The position numbers were made by a program, and so were the translations under genes. From CAYRWR01 sp964537555 (GTDB lineage Bacteria; Spirochaetota; Brevinematia; Brevinematales; CAYRWR01), in the NCBI GenBank assembly GCA_964537555.1, contig CAZIAD010000019.1, forward strand, positions 1 to 55,816: 55,816 nucleotides of DNA, read 5' to 3'. The notes under the pieces were generated by a model. The model ran no database searches, had not been told where the DNA came from, and saw nothing but the letters and a program-made list of their open reading frames with translations. Below, piece by piece: positions 41,511 to 50,259 of this stretch (positions within the stretch are counted from its first letter, which is position 1; each line of letters begins with the position of its first letter).

Positions 41511-42651
41511 TTCTACCTCCCCTGACCTCATGGTAGGTAGCATAGAGAGAACTCTCCACGATACGGGTCAATGTCTCGAATTCCAAAAGAAATGAGTCAT
41601 GGCCATAGGGAGACTCTATATTAAAGTAGCTCACTTTTTTATTACTATGGATCAGGGCCTTAACCAGCTCCTGGGACTGATAGGGCGGAAAGAGCCAGTC
41701 AGAAGTAAATGATACTACCAGGATACGGGCCTTGATAGCTTCTACTGCTTTAGCCAGATTGTCTTTATCATAATAGCTGGCAACATCAAAATAGCTCATG
41801 GCTTTGGTCACATAGAGATAGGTATTGGCATCAAATCGTTCTACAAACTTGTTTCCCTGATAGTCCAGATAACTCTCTACTTCAAACTCGGAATTAAAGT
41901 CAAAATTGTAATTATCATTCTTCTGCAATCGCCGCCCAAACTTTTTATGCATGGACAGATCTGAAAGATAAGTGATATGCCCTATCATGCGTGCAATAGA
42001 CAGTCCTTTGGCCGGTATGGGCTTGCCGTAGAAGTTGCCTTTTTCAAAATGAGGATCAGAAAGTATGGCGTTACGGCCTACCGCATCAAAGGCAATACTC
42101 TGGGCTGACAATCGGGCTGTAGAGGCTATGACCATGATGTTATGCATAGCATCCGGGTAGCGCAGCCCCCACTCCAGACTCTGCATGCCGCCCATACTAC
42201 CCCCGGCCACACAGAGCAGCTTGTGTATCCCCAGGTGCTCTACCAGGCGTTTCTGGACTTTTACCATATCTCCGATCGTGACTACAGGAAAATCCAGGCC
42301 ATAGGGCCGGCCTGTGCGGGGGTCCAGGCTGGAGGGCCCGGTAGTACCGACGCATCCGCCCAGCACATTGGAACAAATCACAAAATACTTATCGGTATCA
42401 AATGCCTTTCCCGGGCCAATCATGGATTCCCACCAGCCTGCTTTATCATCCTTTTTAGAATGATAACCGGCAGCATGAGCGTCACCGGTGAGGGCATGGG
42501 TGACCAGTATGGCATTATCTGCCCGCTCATTCAGGGTGCCATAAGTCTCATAAGCTACCGTGATAGGCCCGAACCTGACCCCGGAATCCAGTAATAGAAA
42601 GTCATCAGCTTGTTCCGCGAAAGTAAAATATTGGGTACTCACCAGTCCCAC
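41503..42651 (-). CDS. metX: homoserine O-acetyltransferase (MetX)
   Basis: This alpha/beta-hydrolase-fold enzyme acylates homoserine for methionine synthesis. Signatures: AYETYGTLNERADNAILV, THALTGDAHAAG, GGCVGTTGPSSL, nucleophile elbow AGGSMGGMQSLEW (Ser), FTSDWLFPPYQSQELV (Asp) and YGHDSFLLE (His). The start is unclear: the frame opens at TTG 42741 inside the previous gene, an ATT after AAGGATAAC (42669) is possible, and GTG 42651 is the first standard start in the SVGLVSTQYF region, giving about 382 residues. It overlaps metW by 8 bp. Confidence 0.92.
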   Translation of the reverse strand: MGLVSTQYFTFAEQADDFLLLDSGVRFGPITVAYETYGTLNERADNAILVTHALTGDAHAAGYHSKKDDKAGWWESMIGPGKAFDTDKYFVICSNVLGGCVGTTGPSSLDPRTGRPYGLDFPVVTIGDMVKVQKRLVEHLGIHKLLCVAGGSMGGMQSLEWGLRYPDAMHNIMVIASTARLSAQSIAFDAVGRNAILSDPHFEKGNFYGKPIPAKGLSIARMIGHITYLSDLSMHKKFGRRLQKNDNYNFDFNSEFEVESYLDYQGNKFVERFDANTYLYVTKAMSYFDVASYYDKDNLAKAVEAIKARILVVSFTSDWLFPPYQSQELVKALIHSNKKVSYFNIESPYGHDSFLLEFETLTRIVESSLYATYHEVRGGRNE

Positions 42652-42682
42652 AGAATCTTTATCGAAAATGTTATCCTTCTTA

Positions 42683-43681
42683 TTATAACTTAATTGTATA
42701 CCAGTAGGAGGTGTTATTCCACTTAGGGGGGAGCTGGCCAATCATCCACTCGGGATAGGTCGTCTCTACAAAATAATACTTCCTGCCGGACTGCTCCTTG
42801 TAATCACCACTGGCCCGGGTATATAGTCCCAGCATAGCATGCTGATAATGCTGGCTCCACATAATGCTGCAGTCATAGCCGAATTTCTCCAGCAGGACAT
42901 ATAGCAGGAGGCTCTTGGTATCACAGTCTCCATATCTGCGTGACAGTGTGACCATAGGGGGCAGTACATCCAGTTCTCCCCCGGGACGTTCATACCGGAT
43001 ATTCTGCACGAAGCTGATTAAAAAGTCCAGTTTTTCTTTAGTCGTAAAAGCTTCTTTTTTAAACACCTCATTCAGGCCACTGATGAGAGGGTCAAAATGA
43101 TCCAGGCTGGCCTTATACATCCGGCTGTAGGCGGCCTTCCACAGAGCCAGCTGGAACCTGATCTCAGAGACCTTCTGCAAGCCCGGATCTATGCCCAGTT
43201 CTTCCAGAGTACTGGACTCCAGGTCCTCCAGGACTTCCTGTTCCTGCCGTATTACCGACTTCAGTAGCTGCATGACCAGCTCATATTCCTTTTTTTTCAG
43301 TGCGGCATCTTTGTAGCTCCACTCGTAATATACCCTGGTACTGGCCCCGTCACCAGGCATCACAATAGTATAGGTCCTGGTCCCTGATTTCCTGGCCCCG
43401 GGCTCATTATCATCCTCAGTCCTGGTACGGCTGTCTGTTTTTTTCTGGCGGACAGGCTCAGCATCATCGTCTTTATCTCTCTTGCTGTATTTCCTGTCGG
43501 AATAGGCCAATTCCACCCCATCCACATCTTTCACTTCCTGATCTTCTTTTTCTACGGAATAAGAGCTGTCCGTATGGGAATCAGAGAATCTCTCTTCCCA
43601 TGCTGCAGCCAGTCTGATCAGTCCGATTATGGCCAGAGTGATGATCCAGCCTTTTCCTTTTTGTTTTGCAGGATGTTGCAT
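42683..43681 (-). CDS. membrane-anchored transglutaminase-like protein
   Basis: This 332-residue protein has an N-terminal helix (about residues 12-27), an Asp/Lys/Arg/Glu-rich linker (about 35-110), then a helical segment and a transglutaminase-like core (about 215-332) with TLSRRYGDCDTKSLLLYVLL (catalytic Cys), QHAMLGLYT (His) and YYFVETTYP (Asp/Glu region). The fold includes cysteine proteases and peptidoglycan- or protein-crosslinking enzymes. GGGGGG precedes ATG 43681. It lies 11 bp after the DUF350 gene. Confidence 0.7.
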   Translation of the reverse strand: MQHPAKQKGKGWIITLAIIGLIRLAAAWEERFSDSHTDSSYSVEKEDQEVKDVDGVELAYSDRKYSKRDKDDDAEPVRQKKTDSRTRTEDDNEPGARKSGTRTYTIVMPGDGASTRVYYEWSYKDAALKKKEYELVMQLLKSVIRQEQEVLEDLESSTLEELGIDPGLQKVSEIRFQLALWKAAYSRMYKASLDHFDPLISGLNEVFKKEAFTTKEKLDFLISFVQNIRYERPGGELDVLPPMVTLSRRYGDCDTKSLLLYVLLEKFGYDCSIMWSQHYQHAMLGLYTRASGDYKEQSGRKYYFVETTYPEWMIGQLPPKWNNTSYWYTIKL

Positions 43682-43692
43682 AGTCCCCCCGG

Positions 43693-44229
43693 TCAGCCCA
43701 TGTCTGCCGGACTCAGAGGAGGCAGAGGTATTAATGCTTCCAGAATAGTCTTCACAGCCGGCTGGATAAACAGGGCTATAGAGACTATGATCACAGCCAG
43801 CAGGATCCCTACAGCCACATTATTCTTTTTTACCTCAGCCAGCTCGTCCAGCCCCCTGGTAAGACGGATAAAGATCCGAAAAGCCAGATAGACACTGAAA
43901 AAAGACAGTAGTCCCGCTATCACGATATGACTGAGCATGAGGGCACTGGTCTTTAGATAAGACCATATGTTTGCTGATGTATCTACCAGCGTCTGTTTTA
44001 GGGCATCTATGGCCGGCCCCATAGAAGCATGTACAATGTACACGATGGAAAACACAATAGAGCCGGATAAGAGAGCCACACTGATGTTATTATTAGTCAG
44101 CTCCTTCATCTCATCGATATTTTTAGTCAGGCTTTTAAAGAAATTAAAGGCGGCAAACACAAAAACGATCCCTACTGCCAGAGAAATGATTAGCTGAGCC
44201 AAACCGGCTATTAAAAGCATTAAATCCAT
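43693..44229 (-). CDS. DUF350-family integral membrane protein
   Basis: This 178-residue protein has about four hydrophobic helices in two similar halves: LAQLIISLAVGIVFVFAAFN with KNIDEMKELTNNNISVALLS, and MLSHIVIAGLLSFFSVYLAF with RGLDELAEVKKNNVAVGILL. The repeated 'E-L...NN-x-x-VA' motif is characteristic of DUF350 (two copies). Function unknown; the family often neighbours transglutaminase or stress-membrane genes. The start was set at ATG 44229, with GGGAGG upstream, instead of the open-frame limit 44277. It is the first gene of the DUF350-transglutaminase-metX-metW series. Confidence 0.75.
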   Translation of the reverse strand: MDLMLLIAGLAQLIISLAVGIVFVFAAFNFFKSLTKNIDEMKELTNNNISVALLSGSIVFSIVYIVHASMGPAIDALKQTLVDTSANIWSYLKTSALMLSHIVIAGLLSFFSVYLAFRIFIRLTRGLDELAEVKKNNVAVGILLAVIIVSIALFIQPAVKTILEALIPLPPLSPADMG

Positions 44230-44391
44230 TCTGTTCCTCCCAATCCATGTTACTATAGCATAAGTCCTATTATTCAATCTGTAAATTTTTTCTGTAATAA
44301 AAGTTTGGTGCTCCCGTTTTTTGCATTAAATGAGAAGAGGAATTACAATCAATTTAGTAGGAATATGTTTTTAAATCCACGGGAGGTTTTT

Positions 44392-45528
44392 ATGAGACAA
44401 ACCCTGTTCAAAATGATGTTGTTGATAACTATGGTGTCAGTACAGGGACAGAGTAGAATGTTTTCACAATCCGGAATAGATCCCCTGAATCAGACCTGGG
44501 TCAGTGAAGAGAAAATATTCGGAGCCAGCCCTGAAAATGGCCAGGAAAGAGATAAAAACGCCACTCTCTACCTGGAAAAAGAAAAAAAGCAGAAGCTCAA
44601 AAAAAACTGGAGCGCTCCTGCCCCCCCCTCACTTAGGGACCTCGAGATGAAGAGCAGAAAAGCAACTCTTTTCCAGGATGTCAGATCACAGCTTTATGAT
44701 ATAAATGAAAGTGTTTACGGCGGCATCAGCATAGAAGCCAAATTCAGGGACTATACAAAAGTCATCATCAATAATATTGAGTTCCAGGTAAAAGGAAGTG
44801 TCTACTTCAATAAAAAGACCGGCACTATCACCGGGATATACTCCCTGAAAGAGGCAGTCTATTTTCCCACAAAATATGGAAATGTATTGATCAGTGGCTG
44901 GGCCAGCTTTACTCCGGAGGGAAAACTGAAGTTTGTATGCCCGGCTCTGGAGGAAAGAGATTTCAACATCGGGGGGATCACAGTTCCCTATACCTGGTCG
45001 GCAGGGGGATATTCCAGTAAAATATTTTTTCACGAGAATGGAAATATTCAGGACATCCACATCGCCCAGAACATCCGTCTCGATGTGTATGGCAGAAGTA
45101 TAGTATTCAAACATCATGAAGGCTGTGGCGGTGACCTCAGCTTTTACAAAAATGAAAAATTCCGGGGGGGATATCTCGCCGAAAACACCCTGATAGACGG
45201 GGTATACTACCCTGCTGATGCCTATATAGAATTCTGGGATAATGGCCGGCTCCGGGCCGCCCTGGGCACCTCTAAAGTCTGGAAAAAGACTCTCACTATA
45301 CAGGGTGTCAAAATAGGCACCCCCGAACTGGGAGGAGGCGTCCTCTTTACCCGGGAGGGAGAGCTGGCCTCTGTAATGGGTTTTGGGGAAGATACCACAC
45401 TCTATGAGAAGGCCTTTAAACGGGGACAGTCTATGAAGCATTATATCAATGCTCAGGGGCAGCTGGTAACCTGGGTGGCTGATATTAAACCCGGAGATGG
45501 ATTCTACATCATCGACCCCAAGGAATGA
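44392..45528 (+). CDS. secreted hypothetical protein with internal repeats
   Basis: This 378-residue protein has an N-terminal signal peptide (LFKMMLLITMVSVQGQSRMF). The mature part contains several beta-hairpin-like repeats of the type F-x-x-x-G-x-[LI] (FTPEGKLKFVCP, FHENGNIQDIHIA, FYKNEKFRGGYLA, FWDNGRLRAALGT, FTREGELASVMGF), about 40 residues apart. Leptospira and other spirochaete-like proteins with such WF-type repeats exist, but I know no function. GGGAGG precedes ATG 44392; the frame is open to 44305. A strong terminator follows. Confidence 0.6.
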   Translation: MRQTLFKMMLLITMVSVQGQSRMFSQSGIDPLNQTWVSEEKIFGASPENGQERDKNATLYLEKEKKQKLKKNWSAPAPPSLRDLEMKSRKATLFQDVRSQLYDINESVYGGISIEAKFRDYTKVIINNIEFQVKGSVYFNKKTGTITGIYSLKEAVYFPTKYGNVLISGWASFTPEGKLKFVCPALEERDFNIGGITVPYTWSAGGYSSKIFFHENGNIQDIHIAQNIRLDVYGRSIVFKHHEGCGGDLSFYKNEKFRGGYLAENTLIDGVYYPADAYIEFWDNGRLRAALGTSKVWKKTLTIQGVKIGTPELGGGVLFTREGELASVMGFGEDTTLYEKAFKRGQSMKHYINAQGQLVTWVADIKPGDGFYIIDPKE

Positions 45529-45544
45529 TCCACTATGCTATTTC

Positions 45545-45589
45545 AAAGCCAGCCCTGGTGCACACACTCGGTATCAGGGCTGGCTTTTT
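45545..45589 (+). terminator. Rho-independent terminator
   Basis: AAAGCCAGCCCTG / CAGGGCTGGCTTT, 13-bp arms with a 17-base loop, followed by a T-rich tract, after the secreted repeat protein. Confidence 0.88.
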
Positions 45590-45613
45590 GTTTCGCAGGC
45601 CAATATTAAAAGT

Positions 45614-45642
45614 TTGCATTAACTAACATTTCCGGCTAAAAT
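45614..45642 (+). promoter_or_regulatory. promoter of lysA-ridA
   Basis: TTGCAT (45614-45619), 17-bp spacer and TAAAAT (45637-45642), 26 bases before the chosen lysA start. Confidence 0.6.
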
Positions 45643-45668
45643 ATGACAAATATGCTATGGAGAATAAA

Positions 45669-46916
45669 ATGATACAGCACCAGGTGGAAAACAATCAGCT
45701 CAAAATAGGAGGAGTCAAAGCTATAGAGCTTGTAAAACAATACGGCTCCCCTCTCTATGTCTACGATGCTTCTATTATCAAAGAGCGATTTGAATCTCTG
45801 TATGAAGCTATCACCTATCCTCATACCCGCATTCATTTTGCCATGAAATCTAATTCCAACCAGCGTATACTGGAAATACTGAAAAATGAAGGATCCTACC
45901 TGGACACTGTCTCCGCCTTTGAGGTAGAAATCGCCCTCAGAGCTGGATTTGAGCCGGATCGTATTTTATTTACCGCCATAAATCTCACAGATGAAGATAT
46001 GCGTTTTGCCAAACAGCAGGGCATCATCCTCAACATCGGCTCTCTGCTCACCCTGGAACGATATGGAGAGCTCTATCCCGGATCTGAGATATCCATACGC
46101 ATCAACCCTGACTATGGTGCCGGCCACCATGACCATACCAATACCGGAGGGCCTGATTCCAAGTTCGGGATCTTTCAGTCTGACCTGCCCCAGGCCCGGG
46201 CTACTATAGAAAAACACGGCCTGAAGCTGGTCGGTATTCACTCCCACATAGGCTCCGGTATTCTGGAGCAGGGACAATATGTGGCTATGATGGAATTCGT
46301 GCTGAAAATCGCAGGGGAATTCCAGGGACTGGAATTTGTGGACTTCGGGGGGGGTATCGGTGTACCCTATCGTCCCGGAGAAAAACCTTTTGACCTCAGG
46401 TCTTTTGGCCAAAAGGTATCTGAACTGATGGCCCGATTCTCACAGTCATACGGAAAAGAGGTGATCCTGGCCCTGGAGCCGGGCCGTTATCTGATAGCTG
46501 ATGCAGGTGTACTGCTGGCTACCATCACAGACCTGAAACATACCCCTAAGTACAGGTTCGTAGGTATAGATACAGGCTTTAATCATCTCATCAGGCCCAT
46601 GGCTTATGGCTCCTACCATCATATAGTCAACGCCTCTCACATGGAGGGAGCAGAAGAAGATGTCCTGGTGGCAGGCTATCTCTGCGAGTCGGGGGATATT
46701 TTCACCCGCAATGAAAAAGGACTGGAGACCAGAAAGCTGTCCCGGCCTCAGCTAGGAGACACTATAGCATTTTATACGGCCGGGGCTTATGCCTACAGTA
46801 TGGCCTCACACTACAACTCCCGGGCCCTGCCTGCTGAAGTCCTGGTAGAACAGGGGAAGTCCCGCCTCATACGCAGGCGTGAGACCCTGGAAGATATTTT
46901 ATCCAGTCAGCTATAA
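45669..46916 (+). CDS. lysA: diaminopimelate decarboxylase
   Basis: This 415-residue PLP fold-III enzyme forms lysine from meso-diaminopimelate. The PLP lysine is in IHFAMKSNSN (about residue 60), followed by DTVSAFEVEIAL, the SKFGIF segment, HIGSGI, the glycine-rich GGGIGVPYRPGE, EPGRYLIADAG and CESGDIF (substrate/PLP Cys). ATG 45669 was chosen because GGAG lies 6 bases upstream; ATG 45657 overlaps that ribosome site. ridA starts 10 bp after the stop, so they form an operon. Confidence 0.95.
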   Translation: MIQHQVENNQLKIGGVKAIELVKQYGSPLYVYDASIIKERFESLYEAITYPHTRIHFAMKSNSNQRILEILKNEGSYLDTVSAFEVEIALRAGFEPDRILFTAINLTDEDMRFAKQQGIILNIGSLLTLERYGELYPGSEISIRINPDYGAGHHDHTNTGGPDSKFGIFQSDLPQARATIEKHGLKLVGIHSHIGSGILEQGQYVAMMEFVLKIAGEFQGLEFVDFGGGIGVPYRPGEKPFDLRSFGQKVSELMARFSQSYGKEVILALEPGRYLIADAGVLLATITDLKHTPKYRFVGIDTGFNHLIRPMAYGSYHHIVNASHMEGAEEDVLVAGYLCESGDIFTRNEKGLETRKLSRPQLGDTIAFYTAGAYAYSMASHYNSRALPAEVLVEQGKSRLIRRRETLEDILSSQL

Positions 46917-46926
46917 GGAGAAGACC

Positions 46927-47313
46927 ATGCCCAAAAAACAGATCAAAAGCGAATCCGCTCCCGCAGCCATCGGGCCCTACAGTCAGGCTGTACAGGCCGG
47001 GGACTTTATCTATGTATCCGGCCAGATCCCTCTGGATCCCATGACCGGAGAGATCGTAAGCGGCGGCATCAAAGAACAGACCAGCCGGGTCCTGGAGAGT
47101 ATCTCGGCTATTCTTAAAACTGCCGGGTCTGATATCGCTCATGTGGTCAAAAGCGAGGTCTTTCTCAAAGACATGAATCAATTTGCGGATATGAATGCTG
47201 TCTATGCCAGTTATTTTGACAGTGGAGTCCTGCCCGCCCGCTATGCTGTAGAAGTGGCCCGCCTTCCCAAAGATGTGCTGATCGAGATAGCGGTAGTAGC
47301 TTATACGGCATAG
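46927..47313 (+). CDS. ridA: RidA/Rid family enamine-imine deaminase
   Basis: This 128-residue trimeric Rid protein deaminates reactive enamine/imine intermediates made by PLP enzymes. Hallmarks: AAIGPYSQAVQAGDFIYVSG, GGIKEQTSRVLESI, KSEVFLKDM and the arginine-containing LPARYAVEVARLPKDVLIEI with its catalytic Arg. AGGAG precedes ATG 46927. Its location right after PLP-dependent lysA agrees with a clean-up role. Confidence 0.92.
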   Translation: MPKKQIKSESAPAAIGPYSQAVQAGDFIYVSGQIPLDPMTGEIVSGGIKEQTSRVLESISAILKTAGSDIAHVVKSEVFLKDMNQFADMNAVYASYFDSGVLPARYAVEVARLPKDVLIEIAVVAYTA

Positions 47314-47367
47314 GCCGGCTCCTCTATATGTCTCATGCAACAGGGCTATTTCAGCTGAGAGGTGAAA

Positions 47368-47916
47368 ATGACTGAAAGAGAAAAGATGCTGGCCGGAGAG
47401 TACTACGATGCCTGGAGTGAAGAGCTCCTGGAGGATCGGCACCGGGCCCGGGATATACTCAAGGTATATAACAGCACGGACTCCCGGGATAAGAGTCTGA
47501 GAGCCAATCTGCTTAGACAGCTCCTGGGTAAAGACCAGGATGCATACTTTGAACCTCCTTTTTATTGTGATTATGGATATAATATCTATCCCGGGGAAAA
47601 TTTTTATGCCAACTTCAACTGTATCATCCTGGATGTGAACCGTGTGATCATAGGCGATAACGTAAAACTGGGGCCCTCTGTCCAGATCTACACAGCTACT
47701 CATCCCACCGATCCTGAGGAACGGGTATCCGGCAAGGAAATGGGCTATGAGATAAGGATAGGCCATAATGTATGGATAGGGGGAGGCAGTATCATCTGCC
47801 CCGGAATAAGCATAGGTGATAATAGTACTATCGGGGCCGGCTCGGTAGTGACCCGGGACATACCATCCGGAGTGGTGGCAGCCGGCAATCCCTGTAAAGT
47901 ACTCAAAAAATTGTAA
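47368..47916 (+). CDS. maltose O-acetyltransferase-like hexapeptide transferase
   Basis: This 182-residue acetyl-CoA-dependent sugar O-acetyltransferase matches the Maa/LacA group: N-terminal EREKMLAGEYYDAWSEEL, PFYCDYGYNIYPGENFYANF (acceptor and His-containing region), then left-handed beta-helix hexapeptides from IIGDNVKLGPSVQIYTATHP (catalytic His) to GHNVWIGGGSIICPGISIG and GAGSVVTRDIPSGVVAAGNP. GAGAGG precedes ATG 47368. The natural acceptor is uncertain. Confidence 0.88.
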   Translation: MTEREKMLAGEYYDAWSEELLEDRHRARDILKVYNSTDSRDKSLRANLLRQLLGKDQDAYFEPPFYCDYGYNIYPGENFYANFNCIILDVNRVIIGDNVKLGPSVQIYTATHPTDPEERVSGKEMGYEIRIGHNVWIGGGSIICPGISIGDNSTIGAGSVVTRDIPSGVVAAGNPCKVLKKL

Positions 47917-47939
47917 TTCAGGCCCAAAAGGTGTATTAT
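47911..47939 (+). promoter_or_regulatory. promoter of the HEAT-repeat gene
   Basis: TTGTAA (47911-47916), overlapping the acetyltransferase stop, 17-bp spacer and TATTAT (47934-47939). Confidence 0.55.
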
Positions 47940-47974
47940 CTTGTAACAGTGAAAGTAACAGGAGCGGGAAACTT

Positions 47975-48598
47975 ATGTCTGTTTTTGAAAGATTGGCGTC
48001 ATCCCTGGGTGTACAGGATGAGACTCCGAACCAGGAACTGGCTCAGGATATTGTGGAGACTGAGGATCAGGGAGCAGTAGATGAACTGGTATCCCTCCTT
48101 CTGGTAAATTCCACTGAAATCAATAACGACAGCATCAAGACTCTCTATGAAATAGGCTATGTCAATCCTGATTTGATACGGCCCTATGCCCGGGACTTTC
48201 TCTATCACCTGAAAAGCGCCAACAACCGTATGGTATGGGGGGCCATGACAGCCCTCTCTACAATCGCCCGCACCGAAGCGGATCGTCTCTTTCCTTTTAT
48301 TGAAGATATCACTAAAGTAATACGGACCGGATCGGTCATTACGGTGGATGCCGGGATACGGGTACTGGCTGGCATAGCTGCTGCCTCCAAACAGTACAGA
48401 GAGCAGATATTTCCTATCCTGGTGCAGCATATCCTGACCTGCAGGGATAAAGATATCCCCCAGCATAGTGAACAGATACTGATAGCGGCTGACCCTGAAT
48501 ATAGCCCAGCTATCAAAGAAGCTCTGGAAGCCCGGATGGGTGAGCTCAGTGAATCTCAACGAAAGAGAGTGGATAAGGTGATCAGCCAGCTGCCTTAA
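47975..48598 (+). CDS. HEAT-repeat-like protein
   Basis: This 207-residue soluble protein is made of helical repeats: GYVNPDLIRPYARDFLYHLK, MVWGAMTALSTIARTEADRL, VITVDAGIRVLAGIAAAS and EQIFPILVQHILTCR fit HEAT/ARM units from about residue 50 to 180. It is typical of scaffold or adaptor proteins. AGGAGCGGG precedes ATG 47975. It is convergent with the methyltransferase gene at 48643. Partner unknown. Confidence 0.65.
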   Translation: MSVFERLASSLGVQDETPNQELAQDIVETEDQGAVDELVSLLLVNSTEINNDSIKTLYEIGYVNPDLIRPYARDFLYHLKSANNRMVWGAMTALSTIARTEADRLFPFIEDITKVIRTGSVITVDAGIRVLAGIAAASKQYREQIFPILVQHILTCRDKDIPQHSEQILIAADPEYSPAIKEALEARMGELSESQRKRVDKVISQLP

Positions 48599-48642
48599 GC
48601 CCTTCTATAAATAAGTTCAATCCCTATTTTCGATATAGCGCA

Positions 48643-49257
48643 TTAGTCCATTTTTTCAATGATAGCCGTAAAGTCATTTTCTGCATAGTCTTCGATAATG
48701 TCTATACGTCTCACTCTGAGGGGCATCCTGTCCACACATTCCACTACCTGAGAGGGACGGTAGTAAAAATAGGGGGCTTCCTTATCCGGTGAACGGTCGT
48801 GCAGCAAAGAAAAGGCGATAGTATGCCGGGAAAGCTCAAAGAAGCGTCTCACCGCCCTCTCAAAAAACTCTCCGTTATTACCCAGGTCCAGGTTAAATAT
48901 CCCGGAGGCATAGACTACATCAAAAACCTCCCCCTGCAGTAAGGCATCCCTGAAGATGTCTCCATAGTAGAACTGTACACCCGGGTTTTCCCGCCGGGCC
49001 CGCTCGATCATAAACTCCAGGATATCCACTCCGGTGTAATCGGCCTCGATGCCGGCATCTCTGAGGTGCAGCCACAGGTCTCCCAGGCCACAGCCCACAT
49101 CCAGGATCTTTTTACCCCTGAGGTCTACTTCCCGGATCAGGGCCTCAAAACGGGCGTGCTGCTGGGCATAGCTTTCCCAGCCCAGTATCTCGTAATGTTC
49201 CTTCTGAGCCGTGCTGAAGCGTTTCTGGTAATATTCTTTTATCTGGTCAATATGCAT
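48643..49257 (-). CDS. class I SAM-dependent methyltransferase
   Basis: This 204-residue methyltransferase has KKILDVGCGLGDLWLHLRDA (motif I), YTGVDILEFMIERARRE (motif II region), YYGDIF and EVFDVVYASGIFNL (motif IV). The N-terminus contains IKEYYQKRF, common in small-molecule methyltransferases. The acceptor is unknown. AAGGATAAG precedes ATG 49257. It is on the same strand as, and 81 bp after, the nitroreductase, with a weak terminator between. Confidence 0.8.
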   Translation of the reverse strand: MHIDQIKEYYQKRFSTAQKEHYEILGWESYAQQHARFEALIREVDLRGKKILDVGCGLGDLWLHLRDAGIEADYTGVDILEFMIERARRENPGVQFYYGDIFRDALLQGEVFDVVYASGIFNLDLGNNGEFFERAVRRFFELSRHTIAFSLLHDRSPDKEAPYFYYRPSQVVECVDRMPLRVRRIDIIEDYAENDFTAIIEKMD

Positions 49258-49304
49258 ACTCTTATCCTTGAGAAAATCATAGCATGAAAGCAGGTTTTTG
49301 TCTG

Positions 49305-49329
49305 TAAAAAAGGATACACTTTTAGTGTA
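49305..49329 (-). terminator. possible weak terminator after the nitroreductase gene
   Basis: On the minus strand TACACT / AGTGTA (three-base AAA loop) is followed by a short T-run (the A-run at about 49305-49311 on plus). It is short and could instead be an operator for the methyltransferase gene. Confidence 0.4.
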
Positions 49330-49338
49330 CTATTCTTT

Positions 49339-49881
49339 TTAAAAATTATTGTAGCTCAGGATCTGAGATAAAGCCTTACGCTGTTTAGGGCGGGGCTCCT
49401 CCCGGACAGGGTATCCCAGGGTAATGACCATAGATATCCTGAGATGCCGGGGGACAGACAGGTGCTTTTTTATGGCTTTTTCATCAAAAATACCCAGCAT
49501 ACAGGTACCCAGGCCCAGCTCGGCGGCCTGCAGGCAGAAATGCTCTGCCGCTATACCATTGTCTATGAGCTCATAAGGCCGGTCATAGAGCTTTGAACCG
49601 ATACGGGTGAGCAGATCAGGGGGCATGGTCACCAGTACCACCATGACCGGGGCCTGGGCGCTAAAAGGATTGGCCGGCAGGAGCTTACCCGATGCTTCAT
49701 AAGCAATACGCTGACGCATTTGGGGCTCATCCACCACGATAAACTTCCAGGGCTGGGCATTCCGGGAAGAGGGGGCCAGGCGGGCTGCTTCTACACAACG
49801 CTCGATCAGCTCTCTCTCTACCGGCCGGTCCTGGGAGGCCCGTACACTTTCCCGTTTTAGGGCCAGATCCATAAATTCCAT
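49339..49881 (-). CDS. nitroreductase-family FMN protein
   Basis: This 180-residue nitroreductase-like flavoprotein reduces quinones or nitro compounds with NAD(P)H. Motifs: KRESVRASQDRPVERELIER, ARLAPSSRNAQPWKFIVVDE (FMN binding), DNGIAAEHFCLQAAELGLGT and TLGYPVREEPRPKQRK at the end. ATG 49881 was chosen because AGGAGGAGCC lies just upstream; the frame extends to 49905. The physiological substrate is unknown. Confidence 0.88.
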   Translation of the reverse strand: MEFMDLALKRESVRASQDRPVERELIERCVEAARLAPSSRNAQPWKFIVVDEPQMRQRIAYEASGKLLPANPFSAQAPVMVVLVTMPPDLLTRIGSKLYDRPYELIDNGIAAEHFCLQAAELGLGTCMLGIFDEKAIKKHLSVPRHLRISMVITLGYPVREEPRPKQRKALSQILSYNNF

Positions 49882-50202
49882 GGCTCCTCCTGAAAAATAT
49901 ACCAAAGGTAATCAATTCCCCGGTATAGGGCAAATTATGCACATAGTTTCCTCAACAGAGGCCGGAGGCATTGGGGGGATGCACCTGAATCACTGCGACA
50001 GAGGGTCTCCCCTGAGACCATCCTGCCCGGGCCTTAAGAGATGCCCTCACACCTAAGGGAGCCCTGAGCTGAGGACTTCTGCATGACAAATAGTATGCTG
50101 CATGGAGTATACCCCCGGGGTCATAGCAGAGTTCCCCGGACAAAGGTCTGACTGGGCTCTGATTTTGAGGCTTTGCTAAGCTGTCTCATCATGGCATAGA
50201 CT
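49882..50202. other. non-coding interval, GC-rich
   Basis: A GC-rich stretch of about 320 bp between the nitroreductase start and the purC promoter holds no supported gene and no obvious repeat of either family. A 63-codon minus-strand frame (49952-50143) lacks a ribosome site. Confidence 0.5.
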
Positions 50203-50231
50203 TTGACTTTCCCCCCCTCACATGCTAGAAT
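50203..50231 (+). promoter_or_regulatory. promoter of purC
   Basis: TTGACT (50203-50208), 17-bp spacer and TAGAAT (50226-50231), 28 bases before the ATG. Confidence 0.65.
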
Positions 50232-50259
50232 ATACTCACATTACTGAGGGGAGTATGCT

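Noticed and set aside
46867..47766. 299-codon minus-strand frame
   Set aside because: Antisense to lysA, ridA and the acetyltransferase, all of which are well supported on the plus strand.
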